Positions 6,919 through 12,499 of a DNA stretch of 12,499 nt are shown one piece after another; position 1 is the first letter of the stretch; every line of letters begins with the position of its first letter. The notes beneath the pieces were generated by a model, which made no database searches, was not told the DNA's origin, and was given only the letters and a program-made list of their open reading frames with translations. Source of the stretch: Cyanobacteria bacterium OH_CBB_238 (GTDB lineage: Bacteria > Cyanobacteriota > Vampirovibrionia > Gastranaerophilales > Gastranaerophilaceae); assembly GCA_023409995.1 (NCBI GenBank), contig JAEYQN010000109.1:1-12499 (forward strand), in the 5' to 3' direction. A program made the translations under genes and the position numbers.

Positions 6919-7559
6919 TCACCGTAGAGGTACTCGGAAGAACAACTCCATCCTGAGTAGAACTTGCCGCACATACCAGCATAGCTGTCACCATTTACGC
7001 CAAAAGGAGCAAGCCTATCTTCTTGAATCCAAGTAGCAAAAATATCCCGTCCCAATACATTTGGTTTTTTAGGACCATTTACATCAATATAGGCATAAGC
7101 GCAGATTGGAAGGGCAGCACTCGTAAGTGCCGTATAGTCACATTCTTCTGAAACATAAGTCAATGATATAGTAGTACCATCTGCCAAGACCATTCCTGCG
7201 GCGTCAGCTGGCCACCAAGAAATTGAATCACCATTAAACATATGCGTAGAAGCGTCATTAGGATGCCAACAGTCCCCATTTGCACTACCTTTAGGGCAAA
7301 TTTTTGTTGTATTTAAACGTTCAGCCAATCTATTTGCAAAACAAGTATTATCCCAAGAACCACATACTCCTTTGAGCGACAAATAGTTAACTTTAAGATA
7401 AGATACAGCTTGATTTAAAGTAGAAAAATCTTTTTTCCACATACTTTTATACTCTATATCATTAAGATAATTAATGAGGGTTGGAATAGTTATTGCTGCG
7501 ATAACACCAATAATTACAAGTGTTAAAAGCACTTCGACTAATGTAAATGCTTGTTTCAT
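6915..7559 (-). CDS. Type IV pilin-like / pseudopilin protein
   Basis: A 214-residue protein with a class III prepilin leader: MKQA then FTLVEVLLTLVIIGVIAAI. The prepilin peptidase would cut after Ala4 (Gly is more common) and methylate Phe5. Glu9, the fifth residue of the mature protein, is present. The hydrophobic helix spans about 5-28. The C-terminal head carries eight cysteines (66, 73, 88, 97, 140, 153, 197, 206), suggesting disulfides outside the cytoplasm, and a DVNGPKKPNVLGRDIF block at 159-174 typical of many bacterial pseudopilins. No pilus assembly gene is nearby, so this is an orphan subunit that presumably uses a machinery encoded elsewhere. Whether it belongs to a pilus or a type II-like secretion system cannot be told. 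Confidence 0.85.
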   Translation of the reverse strand: MKQAFTLVEVLLTLVIIGVIAAITIPTLINYLNDIEYKSMWKKDFSTLNQAVSYLKVNYLSLKGVCGSWDNTCFANRLAERLNTTKICPKGSANGDCWHPNDASTHMFNGDSISWWPADAAGMVLADGTTISLTYVSEECDYTALTSAALPICAYAYIDVNGPKKPNVLGRDIFATWIQEDRLAPFGVNGDSYAGMCGKFYSGWSCSSEYLYGD

Positions 7560-7589
7560 GTATATATTCCCAAAACTAAACTAGTGTAT

Positions 7590-7595
7590 ATTATA
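7590..7595 (-). promoter_or_regulatory. Candidate -10 box for the pseudopilin gene
   Basis: The minus strand reads a perfect TATAAT 30 nt before the pseudopilin ATG. No good -35 box is seen at 16-18 bp. In such AT-rich sequence a chance match is quite possible. Confidence 0.3.
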
Positions 7596-7638
7596 ATTAT
7601 TCCACAATTTGACTTTTTTATGTATTTTAAAAAATTAA

Positions 7639-8133
7639 TTATTTAAAATTCAAATAACTAATTATACTATTTTTGTAATCAAGCCCAAGTTGCCTAATCA
7701 AAGAATAAAATGATGCTGATGTTTGATCATGTTCTTTCTGAGTATTATTTTTGAGGTAGCCTAATAGTTCAACGTATTTAACTACTGTTTTTGATTCAAT
7801 AGCAAAAACTTCAGATGAAAATAAATATTCAGTCTCTAGCGATATTTTTTCTAGTTGGTAAACTTTTGACTTATAGTCATGTACTATTTTAGAATCATCG
7901 CTTTTAGCAAGATTTAAAGTGAGTGAGTGCAGATCGATCAATATAGCATTAAATTTTGTATAATGCTCCATCCTCAACTTAAATAAGCTTTGCTTATTTT
8001 GCTCTTCGACTGCTTTCCACTGAACAAAAGAGAAAAAAGTGAGTAAAGCAGTGAAGAATATTGTTAAGATAGTGTCTGATAATTCAATAAATGTTAAATT
8101 ATTTTCCATAAAAATTCGTATATCCTTCTTCAT
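7639..8133 (-). CDS. Small membrane protein of unknown function, one transmembrane segment
   Basis: 164 residues from the ATG at 8133, or 156 from the ATG at 8109 (MENNLTF). Neither start has a well-spaced strong ribosome site, and the upstream gene ends at 8099, so they overlap by 35 or 11 bp. A single hydrophobic segment lies at about residues 20-39. It is followed by a basic, helical region beginning QWKAVEEQNKQSLFKLRMEHY. The layout 'membrane helix, then SLF-x-x-R-x-x-x-Y and a helical bundle' recalls many uncharacterised accessory-genome membrane proteins, but I recognise no named family. By the positive-inside rule the C-terminal domain is probably cytoplasmic if the shorter start is used; the MKKDIR extension makes this less clear. 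The overlap implies co-expression with the secreted hydrolase upstream. Confidence 0.7.
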   Translation of the reverse strand: MKKDIRIFMENNLTFIELSDTILTIFFTALLTFFSFVQWKAVEEQNKQSLFKLRMEHYTKFNAILIDLHSLTLNLAKSDDSKIVHDYKSKVYQLEKISLETEYLFSSEVFAIESKTVVKYVELLGYLKNNTQKEHDQTSASFYSLIRQLGLDYKNSIISYLNFK

Positions 8134-9265
8134 AAGCCTGTTCTATTGCTTTTGCAACCTTTTTACTATACTTCCAGTATGAAATATGAGCACCAAGAAA
8201 AGTAGCCGGACTCCTAAAATTTGACTTACTGTAGAATACTCCTCGTCCATTTTTATCAAAATTAATGTTATATTTTCCTTCAATTTCTGATATCGTCAAA
8301 TTCTTTCCAAGAGGGAATCCTAGAGGATCATCATTGAAGTTTACAGTTAAAAAAAACATATCATTATCTTTTATATATTTATACAAATCAGCATTATATT
8401 TATTTACATCATGCTTTGGCTCCAAAATATCAGAGTAGAAAAGAGCAATAGGTGAACCATAATTCACCACGCCCAATAGCTCGTCAGAAGATGTGCATAC
8501 CTGATTAGTAAATTTGTTTAAATTCCTATAATTATTTTTTAATTGTTTAGAATCTTTAAAGTAGACAAGATAGCCGTCATCACTATACATTGCAATATTT
8601 GATGCAGATAATGCATCCACGCAAGTTGCATTTGGAATATTCTCTCTATAAAAAGAATCAATATTGCCATCATAATCAACTTCAAGGGCCTTTACTATTT
8701 TTTCTGGCTCTATTGCTGGAAGCTTTTGAAACAAATATCGATATGTTATAAAACTACCAGCACTGTAACCAAAGAGAACGACTTTATGCCCATTTTTCTC
8801 ATCGCACTTTATTTGCTTATGTAGATTAAAGATTATTTTTTGCATATTATATTGCTTTTGAACCCAAATTGCGTCATGTAGTAGTTTTGCAATAAAAGCC
8901 CTAATTCCTTGAGCAATCTTTGGACTTAATGTTTTTAAAGTAATTAACTTATCATTGAGATGAGCAAATGCATCCTGAGAATCAGTTCCCCAATAGAAAG
9001 GTTCAGCTGTCGAAGACACAGGAATAGTACCATTTTTTAATACATTTTTTTTAATCAGAGGATTGGATTCAAATGAATATTTAAAATTCTTGTGTGCTTT
9101 ATTTATCCCATTAATAAAAAACTCTTTATCTTTTTGACTACTAGCATCAGCACCGTTAGTATAAACAAAGTGTATATCTATTGGCACTGCTAAAGCATTA
9201 CTATTAAAACAGGCATAGATGGCGAATAGAAAAACAACGGTAAAAAATATAGTTTTATAACGCAT
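8099..9265 (-). CDS. Secreted alpha/beta-hydrolase, lipase/esterase-like
   Basis: 388 residues. A signal peptide covers about 1-26 (basic RYK, hydrophobic core, then SNALA before the likely cut). The nucleophile elbow GYSAG at 166-170, preceded by the hydrophobic strand KVVLF, gives Ser168. NFNDDPLG near 309-316 offers Asp313 (or Asp312) and GAHISYW at 358-364 offers His360, in the right order and spacing for a Ser/Asp/His triad. The mature protein would act in the periplasm or outside the cell. The substrate (lipid, ester or peptide) is unknown, and I cannot place it in a named lipase family. Three or four cysteines lie in the mature part. A plausible promoter lies just upstream, and the downstream membrane-protein gene overlaps its 3' end, so the two form an operon. 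Confidence 0.72.
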   Translation of the reverse strand: MRYKTIFFTVVFLFAIYACFNSNALAVPIDIHFVYTNGADASSQKDKEFFINGINKAHKNFKYSFESNPLIKKNVLKNGTIPVSSTAEPFYWGTDSQDAFAHLNDKLITLKTLSPKIAQGIRAFIAKLLHDAIWVQKQYNMQKIIFNLHKQIKCDEKNGHKVVLFGYSAGSFITYRYLFQKLPAIEPEKIVKALEVDYDGNIDSFYRENIPNATCVDALSASNIAMYSDDGYLVYFKDSKQLKNNYRNLNKFTNQVCTSSDELLGVVNYGSPIALFYSDILEPKHDVNKYNADLYKYIKDNDMFFLTVNFNDDPLGFPLGKNLTISEIEGKYNINFDKNGRGVFYSKSNFRSPATFLGAHISYWKYSKKVAKAIEQAYEEGYTNFYGK

Positions 9266-9289
9266 ATTGTATCCAAATTAGAATACTTG

Positions 9290-9318
9290 ATTTTATATCG
9301 ACGATTACATAAGAACAA
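9290..9318 (-). promoter_or_regulatory. Candidate sigma70-type promoter for the secreted hydrolase operon
   Basis: On the minus strand, TTGTTC (9313-9318) and TAAAAT (9290-9295) are 17 bp apart. This would start transcription near 9283, about 18 nt before the hydrolase ATG at 9265, where a weak GGAT ribosome site lies. Confidence 0.4.
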
Positions 9319-9368
9319 TAGACACTTTACTAGAATAATAATACAAATTTGAATATAGAAAATTATAA

Positions 9369-10058
9369 TTAGAATAAAAAGTGCAATATTATTGGTGCAA
9401 AAATAGAAGTAAATAACCCAACAATAATAAGAGCCATTGTGCTTATAGCTGCTTGTTTATCTTGTTTCTTTTCTAAACATCTTGCTGTCCCTAGAACATG
9501 GCTTGTTGCTCCAATGGCAAGCCCAATTGAAACATCATTTTTAATGTTAAATAGCCTTAAGAATCTATGCCCCATTAGACCACCAACAACACCTGTTAAT
9601 ATGACAACACAAGCTGTAAGTTCTGGAATTCCACCAATTGTTTTTGAAATTTCTACAGCAATAGGTGTCGTAACAGACTTGGGGACTAAAGAAAGAATTA
9701 TATCAAAATTAGTATGCAAAACTTTTCCAATAACAATTGTAGATAAGATTGCGACCACTGTTGAGAAGGTAAAACCAAACCAAATTGCTCTTTTGTTTTC
9801 TTTTAGAACATCAATATTCTTTATTAATGGGAGAGCGAGAGCAATTGTTGCAGGCCCAAGTAAAAATGTTAATATTGAAGCGCTTTTATTATACACATTA
9901 TAATCTATAGCAAAATATTGAATAAGAAAAATAACAATTAATCCAGTAAAAATAATAGATGGAATCTTATTAATATACTTAATTTTGTTCAATTTAAGGG
10001 ATAATATATAAATGGAGATTGTAATCAATATTCCTACATAACTACTCATAACGTTCAC
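9369..10058 (-). CDS. lrgB: LrgB/CidB-family membrane protein
   Basis: 229 residues and about seven hydrophobic segments. The family core is plain: KTIGGIPELTACVVILTG at about 139-156, then GLAIGATSHVLGTAR at 179-193 (the usual form is G-x-A-x-G-x-x-SHG-x-GTA-R, so the Gly after SH is Val here), then ISTMALIIVGLFTSIFAPII near the C-terminus. LrgB homologues work with LrgA. They were first described as modulators of murein hydrolase activity and cell death, and are now also known to carry small organic acids such as pyruvate (bacteria) or glycolate/glycerate (plastids). Which role applies here is open. The start is GTG at 10058 with AGGA 4 nt upstream, or ATG at 10049 with AGAG 9-10 nt upstream. 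Either overlaps lrgA, by 17 or 8 bp. Confidence 0.92.
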   Translation of the reverse strand: MNVMSSYVGILITISIYILSLKLNKIKYINKIPSIIFTGLIVIFLIQYFAIDYNVYNKSASILTFLLGPATIALALPLIKNIDVLKENKRAIWFGFTFSTVVAILSTIVIGKVLHTNFDIILSLVPKSVTTPIAVEISKTIGGIPELTACVVILTGVVGGLMGHRFLRLFNIKNDVSIGLAIGATSHVLGTARCLEKKQDKQAAISTMALIIVGLFTSIFAPIILHFLF

Positions 10059-10422
10059 TCTTTCCTGTTACTTTCATAATGAAATTAACCAACAACGCTG
10101 TTATTAACATTGTAAAAAATGTAGTTAAAAATATTGTCAAAATGATTGGCAACAAGTTTTGTTTTATTATAGCTACATATGAAATTATTCCAACAAACAA
10201 AGGAACAAAAAATAACGACATATTTTTAAGCAATATATTACAAACATCCTCAATTAGAGTTCTAGATATTACATTGAAATAGAGAAGCAACGATAATATT
10301 ATCATACCTAACAATGGAGATGGAATTCTTATTCTAAAGTGTACAACAATAAAATTGCTAATAAATTGTATAAAAAGCAAAATTAAAAAGCCAAGGATTA
10401 TCGATTTAAGTTTAGTTATCAT
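10042..10422 (-). CDS. lrgA: LrgA/CidA-family holin-like membrane protein
   Basis: 126 residues with four hydrophobic segments, the usual size and layout. IPSPLLGMIILSLLLYF at about 33-49 and MSLFFVPLFVGII at about 68-80 match the family hallmarks (IPGPLLGMLLL and MSLLFVPAGVGI). LrgA is an inner-membrane partner of LrgB and both are needed for export or uptake of small organic acids in the species studied. The gene order lrgA-lrgB with overlap is the standard one. No LytR/LytS-type two-component regulator is present in the window, although such regulators often sit beside lrgAB. The ribosome site is weak, and the gap to the upstream secreted-protein gene is 63 bp with no clear terminator, so read-through is possible. 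Confidence 0.9.
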   Translation of the reverse strand: MITKLKSIILGFLILLFIQFISNFIVVHFRIRIPSPLLGMIILSLLLYFNVISRTLIEDVCNILLKNMSLFFVPLFVGIISYVAIIKQNLLPIILTIFLTTFFTMLITALLVNFIMKVTGKSERYE

Positions 10423-10485
10423 AATATTTCTGCTACATTAATTCTAGCAAAAACAATATTTTAAAATTAATAAAAAACATGTTTA

Positions 10486-10956
10486 TTAATAAATATACAT
10501 ATTAGCAGATTTTATAGCCTTACCATTTTTATAAAAAATAAAATTATCCCAAATACCTCTTAAAGAGCTATCAGGATTAAAAACATAACCATTACCCTCA
10601 GATACCCCATAACTGACGCTTTCAAGTTTACCTGAAGGAACTGCATAACGTCTTTGTATTCGAGGATATTCAAAAACATTTTTATCATATAGAGCAATAA
10701 TTGATAAATTAGCAAATTTATCATACACAAAAGTCGTTTGCCCCTCACTTATCGAATAACTTCCATCATCATAATCTACCCTATATCCATTAACTTTATT
10801 TTTTGCTAATTCAGAATAAGGAGATAGATTTATATTCTTTTGAGTATTTGCAAACACATCATTTCGCACATTATTAATAACCCTCCCTTCAAGGCTTACA
10901 GCAAATGAAGGCAGCACAGAAAATATTAAAACTAAAATTAAAAATACATTTTTCAT
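10486..10956 (-). CDS. Small secreted protein of unknown function with an internal repeat
   Basis: 156 residues. A signal peptide covers 1-19 (MKN, hydrophobic core, SFA before the cut). The mature part is rich in Tyr, Gly and Asn and looks beta-stranded. Two stretches resemble each other: residues 66-87 (starting SYSISEGQTTF) and 115-135 (starting SYGVSEGNGYVF), both ending in a Leu-x-x-Ile strand. A C-terminal KNGKAI turn recalls short YD- or MORN-like strand repeats, but the match is too weak to name a family. It is probably periplasmic or surface-located. TAAGG 5 nt before the ATG is its ribosome site, and a promoter is proposed upstream. Confidence 0.75.
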   Translation of the reverse strand: MKNVFLILVLIFSVLPSFAVSLEGRVINNVRNDVFANTQKNINLSPYSELAKNKVNGYRVDYDDGSYSISEGQTTFVYDKFANLSIIALYDKNVFEYPRIQRRYAVPSGKLESVSYGVSEGNGYVFNPDSSLRGIWDNFIFYKNGKAIKSANMYIY

Positions 10957-10973
10957 AAAAACCTTACGAAATA

Positions 10974-11001
10974 AGTATAAGGAATATAATCAATAAAACA
11001 A
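10974..11001 (-). promoter_or_regulatory. Candidate promoter for the small secreted protein gene
   Basis: On the minus strand, TTGTTT (10996-11001) and TATACT (10974-10979) are 16 bp apart. The predicted start is near 10967, giving a short leader that still includes the TAAGG ribosome site. Confidence 0.42.
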
Positions 11002-11047
11002 GATCTATCTAGGCATCAAACAATATTAATTCAAAATTATATGCAAC

Positions 11048-11083
11048 AAAAAAGCCCTTAAAACCGAAGTTTTTAAAGGCTTT
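11048..11083 (-). terminator. Intrinsic terminator of tRNA-Pro
   Basis: Just after the tRNA on the minus strand, AAAGCC and GGCTTT pair at the base and AAAAC and GTTTT pair at the top around a TTCG tetraloop (C-UUCG-G, an especially stable loop). There is one bulge and one mismatch between, and the hairpin ends in a run of six T. Confidence 0.82.
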
Positions 11084-11087
11084 AAAA

Positions 11088-11164
11088 TGGTCGGAACGAC
11101 AGGATTTGAACCTGCGACCCCTACCACCCCAAGGTAGTACGCTACCAAGCTGCGCTACGTCCCG
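11088..11164 (-). tRNA. tRNA-Pro(GGG): tRNA-Pro (anticodon GGG)
   Basis: A complete 77-nt cloverleaf with encoded CCA. The acceptor CGGGACG/CGTTCCG has one G-T pair. The D stem is GCGC/GCGT, the anticodon stem is CTACC/GGTAG around loop TTGGGGT with the usual T33, the variable loop is GGGTC, and the T arm is GCAGG/CCTGT with loop TTCAAAT. It reads CCC and CCU proline codons. A good promoter and a terminator flank it, so it is a single-gene unit. Confidence 0.96.
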
Positions 11165-11173
11165 TTCAGTCAA

Positions 11174-11202
11174 ATAATATCAAGAATTACTAAAAGATAC
11201 AA
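11174..11202 (-). promoter_or_regulatory. Promoter of tRNA-Pro
   Basis: On the minus strand, TTGTAT (11197-11202) and TATTAT (11174-11179) are separated by exactly 17 bp. The -10 box ends 9 nt before the first tRNA base, the expected distance for a tRNA with a very short leader. Confidence 0.6.
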
Positions 11203-11254
11203 GTATCATATTTTTATATGTTTACTTAAATGAAAAAATTGTTAATATTAAAGT

Positions 11255-11851
11255 ATGAAAAAAAATATAGCGATATTTTTACTATTTTTTGGCTTATTAT
11301 CCTTGAATTATGCCAGTGCTGACGAACTTGATCCTGGTGGATGGGACTCAATTGATGCAACTGCAGAAAAAGGTTTTGAAGGACAAAAACCAATCACTGA
11401 CGCTCAATTTAATAAAACTATTAAACAAATACAGGAGAGAAAAGGCGGCAAAAAAAAGAAGAAAAATGAAATAACACCGCTATCACCAGTACCTTATAAA
11501 AACAACCCTTATGATAATAATGAAATGCAATCTTTATATAATAACTTGACTACTACACCAACAGTGATGTTCTCTAGTTTTGTTATAGCTCCAGATGGAA
11601 CAGTTTTAAGTCCTGGCTACTATAAACTAACAAATAAGCAAATAAATAGAGATGAGTATATTTTTGAATTGTCTCAAGGCTCACAAATATTTGCAAAAGT
11701 GCCAGCCAGACAAACCGTTGAAGATTTTAATGAAGATAAAATCAATTTCTTTAAAGTTTCAAATGTTGATGATAAATACATGAGAATAATCTACGGTACT
11801 ATGGATTTAAATTTAGAAGGAAGGCTTTATATAAAAAATAGCAACCGTTAA
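11255..11851 (+). CDS. Secreted protein of unknown function with a lysine-rich linker
   Basis: 198 residues. A signal peptide covers 1-22 (MKKN, hydrophobic core, ASA before the cut). The mature N-terminus is acidic and glycine-rich (DELDPGGWDSID). A run with seven lysines lies at 63-71 (KGGKKKKKN), and the C-terminal 100 residues look beta-rich (FVIAPDGTVLSPGYYKL near 109-124). I recognise no family. It is probably periplasmic or at the cell surface, where the basic linker could bind anionic polymer or membrane; that is inference only. No clear Shine-Dalgarno sequence precedes the ATG. It is single, between a divergent tRNA and a convergent cysteine desulfurase gene, and its stop codon lies inside the loop of the terminator hairpin. 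Confidence 0.78.
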   Translation: MKKNIAIFLLFFGLLSLNYASADELDPGGWDSIDATAEKGFEGQKPITDAQFNKTIKQIQERKGGKKKKKNEITPLSPVPYKNNPYDNNEMQSLYNNLTTTPTVMFSSFVIAPDGTVLSPGYYKLTNKQINRDEYIFELSQGSQIFAKVPARQTVEDFNEDKINFFKVSNVDDKYMRIIYGTMDLNLEGRLYIKNSNR

Positions 11852-11863
11852 GCTGCTATTTTT
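11834..11863. terminator. Bidirectional terminator between the secreted protein and the cysteine desulfurase gene
   Basis: A perfect 10-bp stem, AAAAATAGCA (11834-11843) with TGCTATTTTT (11854-11863), and a 10-nt loop. T runs follow on both strands. The upstream arm codes for the last residues of the plus-strand protein and its TAA (11849-11851) is in the loop. On the minus strand it lies 21 bp after the desulfurase stop. Confidence 0.75.
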
Positions 11864-11884
11864 AAAAGACTCTAATTATTTAAT

Positions 11885-12499
11885 TTAAGCTTTTGACTTA
11901 AATTCCTTTAACTCCTTTAGTTCTTTTTGGAATGGCGAAATTTGCCTTAACTTATCAATTACATCAGGTAGTACGCTTATCGTATAATCAATTTCTTCTT
12001 CCGTAGTAAATCTGCTTAAACTAAATCTAATACTTCCATGAAGCGCCGTAAACGGAACCCCCATAGCTTTTAGCACATGACTTGGATCTAAGCTTCCACT
12101 AGTACAAGCACTACCGGAACTAGCACAAATACCAAGATCGCTAAGATGAAGAAGTATCAATTCACCTTCAATATATTCAAAACCGATATTAGTTGTATTA
12201 GGAACTCGTGAAGATATAGGGGCATTTAGCCTCGCATTATAAATATTATCAACAATGGTTTTTTCTAGACGATCCCTCATAGCCTTAACTCTAGTTGCTT
12301 CATCTTGTAATCCTTGTACAGCATACTCAGCAGCCTTTGCCAAACCAACAATACCAGCAACATTTTCTGTTCCAGCTCGCTTGCCTTTTTCTTGGTGCCC
12401 ACCAACAACTAAAGGCAAAAACAAAGTGCCAGATTTTACATATAAAGCTCCTACACCCTTTGGAGCATGAAACTTATGCCCAGAGACACCCATCATATC
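11885..12499 (-). CDS. nifS: Cysteine desulfurase, NifS/IscS type (C-terminal half; 5' end outside window)
   Basis: About 204 codons are visible. The frame is open to the window edge (the first visible codon is Asp, as in the family's D-x-M-x-x-S-x-HK), so the Met at 12496 is internal. SGHKFHAPKG carries the lysine that binds pyridoxal phosphate. KRAGTENVAGIVGL is the family's RAGTEN block. SSGSACTSGS (cysteine codon at 12104-12106) is the flexible loop with the persulfide-forming Cys, in the form used by NifS/IscS group I enzymes. SIRFSLSRFTTEEEID follows as usual. The enzyme takes sulfur from cysteine, releasing alanine, for Fe-S clusters and tRNA thiolation. The tail is lysine-rich (KELKELKEFKSKA). 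Whether it is best called nifS or iscS needs the operon context beyond the window. Confidence 0.95.
   Translation of the reverse strand, partial: DMMGVSGHKFHAPKGVGALYVKSGTLFLPLVVGGHQEKGKRAGTENVAGIVGLAKAAEYAVQGLQDEATRVKAMRDRLEKTIVDNIYNARLNAPISSRVPNTTNIGFEYIEGELILLHLSDLGICASSGSACTSGSLDPSHVLKAMGVPFTALHGSIRFSLSRFTTEEEIDYTISVLPDVIDKLRQISPFQKELKELKEFKSKA

Noticed and set aside
9439..9903. 154-codon plus-strand open frame opposite lrgB
   Set aside because: It is the mirror of a clearly conserved membrane-protein gene, has no family features and no ribosome site.
10042..10422. LrgA as evidence of a prophage holin
   Set aside because: No other phage gene is present, and the adjacent lrgB shows the ordinary chromosomal pair.
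11195..11206. Short inverted repeat GATAC/GTATC as a terminator or operator
   Set aside because: The stem is only 4-5 bp with a 2-4 nt loop, and it overlaps the -35 box of tRNA-Pro; expected by chance in AT-rich DNA.

Overview
This AT-rich window contains eleven complete protein genes, two partial ones at the edges and two tRNAs. The best guess for the organism is an uncultured gut-type, non-photosynthetic cyanobacterial relative (Gastranaerophilales / Melainabacteria-like). That is an inference from the protein style: a pseudopilin beginning MKQAFTLVEVLL with a Cys-rich tail, a bacterial calpain-like peptidase, and lysine- and asparagine-rich proteins of unknown family. No rRNA or other taxonomic marker is present to prove it.

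Positions 1-3050 (+) hold a tight three-gene run. It comprises the C-terminal part of a polytopic membrane protein that resembles GT39/PMT-type glycosyltransferases, a CdsA-family CTP-dependent membrane enzyme with an altered signature, and a radical SAM protein with a B12-binding-like N-terminus. Spacings are 3 and 11 bp. Together they suggest modification of a membrane lipid or a lipid-linked sugar, but the substrate cannot be read from the sequence. Positions 3156-4580 (+) encode a sugar-phosphate nucleotidyltransferase-like protein with an unrecognised N-terminal region of about 150 residues. It is followed by tRNA-Val(GAC) and a strong hairpin terminator.

Positions 4791-5429 (+) encode a stand-alone isochorismatase-fold hydrolase with its own terminator. 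Positions 5578-6918 (+) encode a calpain-like cysteine peptidase. Its stop codon overlaps the stop of the convergent pseudopilin gene (6915-7559, -).

The minus strand from 10956 down to 7639 encodes a small secreted protein, LrgA, LrgB, a secreted alpha/beta hydrolase and an overlapping single-span membrane protein. LrgA/LrgB overlap each other, as do the hydrolase and the membrane protein, so there are two translationally linked pairs. The right end holds tRNA-Pro(GGG) (-) with a clear promoter and terminator, a secreted lysine-rich protein (+), and the C-terminal half of a NifS/IscS cysteine desulfurase (-) running off the edge. The last two genes converge on one hairpin that can act as a terminator on either strand.

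I see no CRISPR array, transposon, integrase or phage gene. No stretch over 300 bases lacks a gene. The points most worth a second look are the CdsA-like/radical SAM/glycosyltransferase trio with its changed Cds signature, the tRNA-Val with C at position 33, and the hydrolase/membrane-protein overlap pair.
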